DNA from: Pilatotrama ljubarskyi
Taxonomy: Eukaryota; Basidiomycota; Agaricomycetes; Polyporales; Polyporaceae
NCBI GenBank assembly: GCA_022385805.1
Contig: MU277756.1
Span: forward strand, 38,115 to 102,114
Reading direction: 5' to 3'
Length of the DNA: 64,000 nt
The notes beneath the pieces were generated by a model. That model saw only the letters and a list, made by a program, of their open reading frames with translations, had not been told where the DNA came from and did not search any database. Shown piece by piece: positions 55,957 through 64,000 of the stretch. How positions within the stretch are numbered: position 1 is the first letter of the stretch; each line of letters starts with the position of its first letter. A program made the position numbers and the translations under genes.

Positions 55957-58385
55957 ATGGGAGATATCAAACCGGAGTTGATGCCTGTCCTGTCCTCAGC
56001 CAGCCAGTACAATTCCTAGGCTGCCAAGATGAAGGGCTACCTTATGTTCATGAATTGTTGGGATGTCATCAATGGCACTAAACGTCGACCGGCTGACGCT
56101 CACGCTTAAGCCCAAAAGGAGTGGGACAAGCTGAATGCTCAGGCGCGCGGTCTGATTTACATGCGGACCACGACCAACTTCCATTTCATCCTGGAGACCA
56201 AGATGATGATTGACGCGCAAGGCGTCACCACTACCTCTGCGGCTGTTCTTATTGCCAAAGAGATGTGGGATGCCCTTAAGGCCAAGTTCGGGAAACCAAA
56301 CAGCGCGCACGTCTGGAGACTCTTTGAGTCGCTTATCAGCGATTCCAGGATGACTGAGCAGCATCCCCTCCAAGACCAGATGAGTAGCTACATCACTCAT
56401 CTGCAGGAAATCTCGACGAACGGCATTCAGCTCTCGGAGACAATTCAGGCCCTCATCCTCCTTTCCAAGGTCCCGGAGTCCTACCATTCCATGACCTCTG
56501 CGCTTATGGTGACTACGGACCTCGACAAACTGACCATCGACATCATCCAGTCAAAGGTTCTGGCTGAAGAGTCCATGCGTCGGAATGGGCAAGCGTCTGC
56601 TGCGAGGATCTCCAAGACCAAGCCCAAGCTCTCGGGCCCCTGCACCTTCTGTGGCAGTGAGACACATCATGGGTCCACTTGCTGGAAGAAGCACCCTGAT
56701 CTGCGCCCTAAGTCTAAGGGTGGCAAGGGTAAGGGGAAAGGGAAGGACAAGGACAAAGGAAAGGGAAAGGACAATTCGAATAGCCATGCTCATGCGATCG
56801 CGCCATTTGTAAATGTACTTGTAGCTGAGTCTTCCGCCAACATGCACGCTTCTTTCTATGGTGCGGCGAATGCTACTGGTGTGAACTGTACTCATTGGCT
56901 TATGGACTCTGGCGCATCGCAGCATATTACCTGCTACCTGAATGACTTCGCTGAGTATAGACCCTATCGTGCGCCTATAGTCTTTAAGACCGCCTCAACT
57001 GGCGAAGGTAGCATTGTTCAAGGTCTTGGCGAAGGTACGGTTCACGGTGAAACTCTGATCGATGGTATACAGTGGACTATCAAGTTACCGAACATCTGCT
57101 ACGTGCCTGCAGCATCTGTGCAACTGTTCTCCACTGGAACCATCGAGAAGAAAGGCTATTCTATCATTCAGGGAGACAGGAAAATGAGCATCTTCGACAA
57201 GCTGCCTGAGGGCGCTGTCAGACATGGCTCGACGATTACAATCAAGGGTCGAAAGATCCTTGAGGGGCATTACAATCCTTTGAACAATCTCTACGACTTA
57301 GCTCTGGAGATTCGTTCCAGCGGACAGATTGCATCTTCGATGACCAACTACAAGGTATGGCATTGTTGCTTTGGCCATGCTGGTAAGGAGGCTCTTCGCC
57401 ACCTACCTAAGAACATCAAGGGTGTTGATCGTGTCGATCCTGCGGATGACGCTCCGTGTGAGGGATGTGCCTTTGGCAAATCTCATCGACTCCCCTTTCC
57501 ACCTTCTTCAAAGCGTGCGACTGAGCCTCTTGAGCTCATCCACACTGACCTCAATGGACCGATGCGTACTGCGTCAGTCGGGAGTGGTTACCTGTACCTT
57601 GCTAGCTTTATTGATGATTACTCCGGTTTTGCAATCATGTACTATCTCAAGCACAAGTCCGATGCCTTCAAGGCATTCAATAGCTTCAGGGCTTGGGCTG
57701 AGATGCAAACCAGTAGGAAAATCAAGTGAGTACGCTCCGATCGAGGGGAGGAGTATCTCTCTACAGAATTTACCAGTCATCTGAAGAAGCATGGGATCGA
57801 ACATCATAAGTCTACACCGGAATTGCCCCAACAGAATGGACATGCTGAGAAGGCCATGTCCATGCTACACCACGCTGGACTTAGCCATGGTTTCTGGCAA
57901 CTCGCCGTTGAGGCTGCCATCCATATCTATAATCGTCAGCCTATGCGACGTCTGAAATGGTGTTGCCCTATCACGGCATGGGATGGGACCGTACCAGACG
58001 TGTCCTATTTCCGTGTCTTTGGCTGCAAAGCCTACGTTCACGTGCAGAAGTCCAAGCGCGAAGGCAAGCTCGACAAGAAGGCAGTCGAGATGGTCTTTGT
58101 GGGGTATGAGCTGATACTAAGGGGTATAAATTCTGGAACCCGGCCACCTGCTCTATCGTCATATCTCACGATGTGGTATTCGCCGAAGAGTCTTTCTCTG
58201 CATGCTCTCTACCCAGCAATCGTCCTGTTACCCCAGACAATAGTCCGTTCCCTGATTACGATGATCAGTCTGACAATGTCTCCAATTTGGAGTTGGATGA
58301 TCATCTCCCTCTGCCTCTGCCTTTGCCTGATCCTCAACCTCAAATTGTAGAGGATCGGCCTCCCTTGTTAGGACGTGTGCCGTAG
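55957..58385 (+). pseudogene. Copia Gag-Pol, interrupted
   Basis: ATG 55957 (GDIKPELMPVL) begins Gag, with KMKGYLMFMNCWDVINGT and WDALKAKFGKPNSAHVW. The zinc knuckle is CTFCGSETHHGSTC (C-x2-C-x4-H-x4-C), then a Lys/Gly-rich stretch. The protease active site is WLMDSGASQHIT, the GAG-pre-integrase motif WHCCFGHAGKEALRH, and the integrase starts at HTDLNGPM and continues past QQNGHAEKAMSMLHHAGLSH. Breaks seen: TAG near 56017, TAA near 56107, TGA at 57727 and a one-base frameshift near 58110. A clean frame of 522 codons remains between 56161 and 57729. The two Gag stops fit C-to-T changes at CAG and CAA codons. Not expected to encode an active polyprotein. Confidence 0.88.
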
Positions 58386-58700
58386 TCGGTGAGCAGACGG
58401 AGTAACGGAGTTCCGGAGTTCCGGACGGAGTCCGGCTACGACACAGGGGGGTGGGGACTTCGGCGTAGTTATTAACAACGCCCTGAGCGATCTTGTCTAG
58501 TGTCCCCTATTTACAAGAGGGCACCGACAAGGAGACGGAGGAGAGACGGAGTTCCGACGGAGTCACGGAAAGAGGGGGAGTGGATTGCGGATAAGTACAG
58601 AGGGATCCGAGGGTAGGCCGGTAAGTAACGAGGTAACAATGAGGTGTCTGAACTGAGGCAAACATTACTACCAGCTCGGCTTTTTATACTAAGTGGCCCC
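58386..58700 (-). repeat. Probable LTR (left end of gypsy copy 2)
   Basis: The minus strand reads AGTATAAAAAGCCGAGCTGG from 58690, a TATA box followed by CCGAGCTGGTA and then CTCAGTTCAGACAC. The same combination recurs at 63934-63980 in the other orientation. The rest is GC-rich with repeated GGAGTTCCGG words. Orientation agrees with the gypsy pol on the minus strand. TG...CA ends were not fixed. Confidence 0.45.
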
Positions 58701-59097
58701 GACAGATAAGGAAGGGCCCTACGTCACAGTCGTCGGAGTTCCAGGAACTCCGAGGCCTAGTGACGCAAGACAAGAGAAAGGGATAAACTGATAAGAAGAG
58801 ATATGACGTCAACGAAGAAAAAGCGCGAAGACTACTAAGGAAGGAAAGCACGGACGTCCCGTCCGGAACTCCTGCCGGAGTTCTGGCAGAGATCACGTTC
58901 CCTGGTGGCATGGGTCGTGACAGTGCCCCCCACCTAGGCCCGAGCCCCCGAGGGCCATCACATGACCCTGGGAACCGGGACATGGCGCAGGGTCGGAAAC
59001 CCGTCGGGGTATAAGTACCGTGCGAACAGGCTCCCGGGCCCAAACAACTCTTTCCCCCTGCCCCCCGCCATTCCCACCAGCAACGGTCATCACCGAC
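58701..59097 (+). other. Leader and promoter of the antisense Zn-cluster ORF
   Basis: GC-rich sequence without coding frames. A TATA-like GGGTATAAGTACC at about 59007-59019 lies some 85 bases before ATG 59098 of the next ORF. Confidence 0.4.
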
Positions 59098-60043
59098 ATG
59101 CCCGCCCCATCTGGTTCCCAGTCGCGGAAGTCCGCCGCGGAGTGCCTGGCGGAGGCCTAGGCCGAAATGGCCCGTTTGCAGGAGGAGGCCCAAGTGGAGG
59201 CAGAGCGGAAGGCCGAGGAGGAGCGGAAGGCCGAGGAGGCGCGGAAGGCCGAGGCGGACCGGAAGGCCGGAGGTTGAGGAGGTCGAAGGGCCGAAGAAGA
59301 AGAGGGGGAAGAAGGGTAAGGGGAAGGGTAAGGCGCGGGCGGACGAGGATAAGGACGAGGAGGAGGAGGAGTCCGGGCAGAAGAAGCCCATCGTTTTGGT
59401 GGCATCCAGGTGAGTCCGCGGAGTTCTGGCAGAGTTCCCCGCTAACATGTCTTATAGCGTCGCCTGTGACCCGTGTCGGCGGGTGGGTGCCCCCTGCCTG
59501 TACCAGCAGGACGGGAAGCACCGCTCGTGCTTCCCTTGCTCCAGCAAGAAGGCGAAGTGCGAGACGGACGGACATCCGTCCAACGGACCCACGCTCGCGC
59601 CCTCACAGCAGGCCGGCGGGTCCGGCAGGAACTCCAGCCCCGACTCGCCCTTCAACCGTCGCGCTTGGTCGGCGAACCCGAGCGGTGCCGGCTGATTGAC
59701 CGGCGAGGAGCTGCTCAACACGCTCCTCATCGAGGTGCAGCACCTCCGACGCGACCACGCCCGCACGCAGGAGGTCCTCCGGGACGCCCGGGCTGACGTG
59801 CGGGAACTCCGGGACAGCCTCTACTTCCTGAGGCTGGACCGGAACCACCTCCGCGAACGACAGGCCGCCCTCGACGTCTACTTCGACTGGCTCGGGAAGG
59901 AGATGAGTGAGGCGCAGGCCGGCGACGAGGAGTTCGTCGCGGACCTCTCCGAGTCCGAGTCGGAGTCCGGGTCGGGGGAGGAAGCGGAGGAAGAGGGAAT
60001 GGGCGGAGATCCGGAGGAAGATGAGGGGGCGGAAGCGGCGTGA
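59098..60043 (+). pseudogene. Zn(II)2Cys6-type plus coiled-coil ORF, broken, beside gypsy copy 2
   Basis: ATG 59098 opens PAPSGSQSRKSAAECLAEA, then TAG at 59158-59160. The frame continues with a Lys/Glu-rich heptad region (ERKAEEERKAEEARKAEADR), a one-base shift near 59265 and a basic-acidic stretch. A 48-nt intron (59410-59457) leads to ACDPCRRVGAPCLYQQDGK and CFPCSSKKAKC: C-x2-C-x6-C-x10-C-x2-C-x6-C, the fungal Zn(II)2Cys6 spacing. A TGA at 59693-59695 is followed by a coiled coil (LLNTLLIEVQHLRRDHARTQ) and an acidic tail ending TGA 60041-60043. It faces the gypsy pol tail to tail, 170 bases away. DNA binding is inferred from spacing only; it may equally be a captured cellular gene. Confidence 0.6.
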
Positions 60044-60209
60044 GGGCGGAACTCCTGGGGAGTTCCGAGGACGTCCTTAGCTACCGTAGATAGTAAAGTA
60101 GTAAAAAGGTAGCAATAAAAGGCCATCAAGTAACTGAAAGAAGGGGTGATAAAGGGGTAAAGAAGGGCAAGCAACTAAGTAAGTATGGGGATAATACGTA
60201 AGAGTGCAG

Positions 60210-63200
60210 TCATAGGAGACTCTCTAGGGGTCCAGGCTTGTCCGGGTAAGCCCGGTGGAAGTCCGAAACCAACTCCTGTGCGTGCCCGAGCTCCGTGGCT
60301 AAGATCCACGAAGTCTCTTCGTCTGTACCCTCGTACCCGGCCCAACGGACCAAGTACAGGAGTTGGCAGGACTTTCAACGTTGGTCCAGCTTGGAGTCCA
60401 GGATCTCCGAGATCTTGTACTCCGGTTCTCCGTCGACTATGACGGGCGGCGGAGGCGGCTGTACGCGACCCGGAATTGTGTTCGGAGTTGCGGGCTCGAG
60501 CTGGGAGACGTGGAAGACTGGGTGGATGGCACGCATGGAGTCCGGAAGCCGAAGCGTATAGGAGTGCGTTCCGACCTTCGCTATGATCTCGAAGGGGCCC
60601 AGGAACTTCTCCGAAAGCTTCTTCGACGGTCGCATAGTGCGGATGTGCTCGGCCTTCAGGTACACCGGATCTCCGACCTGGAAGTCCGGCGCGGGTAGGC
60701 GGTGCTTGTCGGCTTGCACTTGGTAGCGAGCCTGAGCTTCCGCGATCTGCGACCGGAGGACCGAATGGAGCTCATCAAGATCTACTGCGTACTCCCGGGC
60801 CCGGGTGGAGGTGAGATCGCGTTCCGGGTGAACCGTGAGTCCGGGGTGGTACCCCTTGTTTGCGAAGAACGGGGAGATCCCGGTCATGGCGTTTGGGGCG
60901 TTGTTGTACGCGAACTCCGCCAAGGGAAGGAGACGGGCCCAGTTGTCCTGCTGGTAGTTGCAGTAGATCCGGAGGTACTGCTCCAAGGTCTGATTGACCC
61001 GCTCGGTCTGGCCGTCACCCTCCGGGTGGTATCCGGAGGTGAAGTGCAGACGCATATCGAGGGCCTTTCCGAGGGACCGGAAGAAGTGGGACACGAACTC
61101 GGAACCCCGATCGGAGGTGACGTGCAACGGAACTCCGTGCTTGGAGAAGACGTGCATGACGAACAGGTCCGCTAATTCCGAGGCCGTCAGAGTGTCGTGC
61201 ATCGGGATGAAGATGGCTTGCTTGGTGAGGCAATCCACGACGACGAGGATGGCAGTGTAGCCACCGGAGTTCGGAAGCTGCTCGATGAGGTCCATAGAGA
61301 TGGAGTTCCACGGGCGCTCCGGGATCGGGAGTTGCTTCAAGGTCCCATAAGGCAGGTGCCGAGGAGTCTTCGCTCGCGCGCAGGAGGTGCAAGACTTCAC
61401 GTAGTCCCGGACGAAGGCTCGGAGTCCCGGCCAGGCATAATCACGGAGTACCAGGGCCTGAGTCTTGTTCTTGCCCCAGTGACCAGCCGTAGGGTGATCA
61501 TGACGGGAACGGAGGACTCGAAGTCGGAGGTCCGAGGTGTCGGGTACATAGATCCGGCCATTGAAACGGAGGAAGCCTTCTTCGTCCAAAGACCAGTGCG
61601 AGTCGCCCCCAGAGGCTGCCTCGAGTGCGGCGGCGAGCTCGGTAGACCGCGATTCCGATGACTGGGCCGACCGGATGTCCGAACGGAGCTGGTGATCGTC
61701 CAGCAGGAACGTAGCTCAGAGTACCGGGTAGTGGAGATACGTCGCCCGAAGGGAGGAGGCGAGCTGCTCCTGCGTGAAGATGGGTCAGAAGTTGTGCGGG
61801 TTGACTACGGAGTAGTCACTGCCCCCCTCTTTTGGGTAGACGTCCCATCGTCGAGTGAGCGCGTCCAGTTTGGCACCGAGTTTTCCGGGGCGGAAACGGA
61901 TGACGAGGTTGAATTGCGACAGGAACTCCGACCAGCGGGCCTGGTGGCGGGTCAAGAGTTTAGTGGTAGCGAAGTACTCGAGGTTCTTGTGGTCGGTGCC
62001 GACATCGATCAGAGTTCCGGACCCCTCGAGGTAGTGCCGCCAGGTCTTAAAGCACTCGAAGATCGCCAGGAGTTCCTTGTCGTGGGTGTCGTAGTTGAGC
62101 TCCGCTCCAGAGAGGATCCGGGAATGGAAGGTGATAGGGTGGAGTTCCCCGGACTCTGTGGTGATGGACAGGATGCCGGCGATGGCGTAATCGGACGCGT
62201 CGGTTTCGACGGTGATCTGACGGTCGGGTTCCCAGTGGTGTAGCACCGGTGCGGAAGTGAAGGCCTTCTTCAACGCGTTGAAGGAGTCCCGGCACCTTTG
62301 GTCGAAGTTCCACGGAACTCCCTTACGCGTAAGGCGGGTCAAGGGAAGGACAATCTCGGAGTAGTTGTGGATGAAGCGCCGGTAGAAGTTCGCAAATCTG
62401 AGGAACGACTGGATGTCCCGGACTTTCCGGGGTTCTGGCCAGTCCAGGATCGCCTTCACCTTAGACTCCGCCATCGTAAGGCCCTCGGGAGAGAGGATGT
62501 AGCCCAGGTACTCGACAGAGGTCGCGTGGAATTCACACTTATCCGCACGAGCATAGAGCTTGAACTTCCGGAGCCTCCGCAGGACTTCCTTGACGTGCTC
62601 TCGGTGTTCCTCTAGGGAGTCCGAATAGATGAGGATATCATCAAGATAAACGACGATGCACACGTCTAGGAGGTCCGCGAACACTTCATTGACGAAGCGT
62701 TGGAAGGCCGCCGGAGCGTTCGAAATTCCAAAGGGCATCACAAGCCACTCGAAGGATCCGTACCGCGTGCGGAAGGCCGTCTTCCATTCGTCGCCAGGAG
62801 CGATGCGAACGAGGTTGTAGGCATGTCGGAGGTCGATCTTAGTGTAGATCCGGGCCTTCCGCGGAGTATCCAGGAGGTCCGAGACGAGCGGTAACGGATA
62901 GCGGTCTTTCCGAGTGATCTTGTTCAACCCCCGGTAGTCCAACACAAACAGAGTGAGCCGTCCTTCTTTTTGACGAAGAGGACCGGAGCTCCGCAGGGCG
63001 GATTGGACGGCCGAATGAACCCCAAACGGAGATTTTCCTCGATATACTCGTGCAGGGTGTCCAACTCCATCTGGGACAGCGAGTAGATCGGGCCGAGGGG
63101 TGGAACCTTGCCCTCCTCAAGAGTAATCTTGAGGTCGTAGGGCCGGTGTTCCGGAAGAGTGTCTGCCTTCTTCTTGCTGAAGACATTCGCGAACTCGTGG

Positions 63201-63535
63201 TACTCTGGGGGAACTCCGGTAAGATCTGGGGGCTCCTCCGAGAGCGACGAGCTGTGCACCTTAGCAGAATCCAGCGAGACGGCCGACAGATTGAGAGTAT
63301 AACTCTCAGCCCCGGGCATCCGGCACGCTCGGGCAAAAGCCGCGGCGTTGACCAGGGTAACCCAGGGGACCGACGTGGGAGAGGTCGAAGAAGGTCCTGC
63401 CGGGGGGTCTTCGGCCGGAGGCGGCGGAGGTCTGGTCAGGGGTTCCGAAGAGGGAGATACCAAAGGCACCGAGGAGTCCAAAGGAGGAGGACGTATCGGG
63501 GGGCGGTTCGGAATTGGATGCTGCGCTTCTTCCAA
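60210..63535 (-). mobile_element. Ty3/gypsy pol with chromodomain, interrupted (copy 2)
   Basis: Minus-strand pol. It begins with a Pro-rich region (63500), then [20 protein letters not shown] and the RT entry ([17 protein letters not shown]). The frame shifts by one base near 62943, then RT with VVYLDDILIYS (YLDD), RNase H (VETDASDYAIAGIL), a TGA at 61785-61787, the integrase zinc region (HDHPTAGHWGKNKT), DDE core parts and GPFEIIAKVG. A TGA at 60375-60377 sits just before the chromodomain (YLVRWAGYEGTDEETSW), and the frame ends at 60210. Gag and protease are not seen; an in-frame stop precedes 63535. Same family as copy 1 at 49379. Probably inactive. Confidence 0.9.
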
Positions 63536-63609
63536 TCAATCAAGGGATTGTAGGCGGAGAGCCAGCTGTATCTGTTATATCCCGTGCACACACCTTCTTT
63601 TCCAGTTTA

Positions 63610-63825
63610 ACTCCGCATTTTCCGGACCTAACTCCGGACTTATTTCTCCATTCTGACTTCACTACATTCTCCCCATACTTGTACTCCGCTTTTCCGGACT
63701 TGTACTCCGCTTTTCCGGACTTGTACTCCGCTTGTACTCCACTTTTCCGGACCTTTACTCCGCATTTTCGGACTTTAACTCCGCTTTTCCGGACTACAAC
63801 TCCGCATTTTCTCCGAACTTCAGCC
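63610..63825 (+). repeat. Short tandem repeats (about 21 bp)
   Basis: Units close to TTGTACTCCGCTTTTCCGGAC are repeated, exactly at first (about 63677-63720), then as variants (TTTACTCCGCATTTTCGGAC, TTTAACTCCGCTTTTCCGGA). They share the ACTCCG/TCCGG vocabulary of the neighbouring gypsy and Zn-cluster ORF. Confidence 0.75.
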
Positions 63826-64000
63826 TTATGTCTCAGATTGCGACATCCCTTCACAATAGGCTTATTGTCTTCATCCCGGAACCCCTCTTCCGTCCTTCTC
63901 CTTATTGTTTACGTTCACAATAAGGCTTACTTCTATATATACCGAGCTGGTATGTCGTAGCTACTCAGTTCGGATACTTGTTGTACTTCTTGTCATTGCC
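63826..64000 (+). repeat. LTR-like promoter at the window edge
   Basis: TATATATACCGAGCTGGTA (63934 on) followed by CTCAGTTCGGATAC matches, in opposite orientation, the TATA-CCGAGCTGGTA-CTCAGTTC set at 58690-58640. CAATAAGGCTTA words occur upstream. Likely part of another LTR of this family, cut by the window end. Confidence 0.4.

Larger units (their letters stand above)
54925..58385 (+). mobile_element. Ty1/copia retrotransposon, truncated and decayed
   Basis: A TATA box (TATATAAGGA, 54931) marks the LTR promoter, and the primer-binding site follows at 55046. A leader runs to about 55956, then gag, zinc knuckle, protease, GAG-pre-integrase and integrase. The element ends within the region after integrase at about 58385, where GC-rich sequence of another element begins; reverse transcriptase, RNase H and the 3' LTR are absent. 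The left LTR edge could not be fixed, so 54925 is only the first base with direct support. Confidence 0.8.

Noticed and set aside
58684..59448. 254-codon minus-strand frame opposite the Zn-cluster ORF
   Set aside because: Its Ser/Leu/Pro runs are the complement of the Glu/Lys/Arg heptads on the + strand; the + reading has the intron, cysteine spacing and coiled coil.
62298..62615. + strand frames across gypsy copy 2
   Set aside because: Antisense shadows of reverse transcriptase, which is unmistakable on the minus strand (YLDD).

Overview
The window reads as nuclear DNA of a filamentous basidiomycete, most likely a wood- or litter-inhabiting Agaricomycete; a polypore is plausible but unproven. 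The coding DNA is GC-rich, and genes are packed on both strands. They are cut by many short introns of about 45-90 nt with GT...AG borders. Gene content is fungal: Mam3-like CNNM transporter, Nse4, NC2-alpha, Rrp42, UCH37, intracellular GH5 enzymes and small secreted basidiomycete proteins. No bacterial-style operons, riboswitches, CRISPR arrays or prophage were seen.

Layout: 1-2.4 kb, exons of unrecognised + strand genes. 2.6-6.9 kb, valyl-tRNA synthetase (-) with an upstream in-frame ATG that could give a mitochondrial form. 7.2-8.6 kb, an ASXH/DEUBAD-domain protein (-). 9.6-15.2 kb, three tandem copies of a gene for a small secreted protein (-), interrupted by a small membrane-protein gene (-). 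16.3-20.2 kb, a divergent pair of GH5 glycoside hydrolases. 20.3-23.7 kb, a divergent pair: exosome subunit Rrp42 (-) and an M24B X-Pro peptidase (+). 23.9-34 kb, MFS transporter, CNNM/Mam3 transporter, Nse4 and an FAD monooxygenase, all (-). 36-46.6 kb, a 901-residue repeat-bearing low-complexity protein (-), UCH37 (-), a Cys-rich zinc-binding-type protein (-), an intron-containing tRNA-Gly(UCC) (-), NC2-alpha/DRAP1 (+) and a degenerate protein-kinase-like protein (-).

From about 46.8 kb to the end the character changes. First comes an AT-rich island carrying a multi-exon gene with a PD-(D/E)XK-nuclease-like pattern. Then follows a nest of decayed retroelements: a 5'-truncated Ty3/gypsy fragment (+), promoter-like DNA rich in AP-1/Gcn4-type sites, a Ty1/copia element (+) whose primer-binding site matches the 5' half of tRNA-Met, and a second Ty3/gypsy copy of the same family (-). 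This last element appears to have landed in the copia element. It carries, or lies beside, a broken antisense ORF with a Zn(II)2Cys6-type cysteine pattern plus a coiled coil.

The conserved genes are mostly housekeeping (translation, RNA decay, transcription, SMC5/6, ubiquitin). The GH5 pair and the secreted-protein cluster are the adaptive, lineage-specific part. All gene models are read by eye. Ends anchored on a start and stop codon are reliable; internal splice sites are given only where the frame on both sides supports them.
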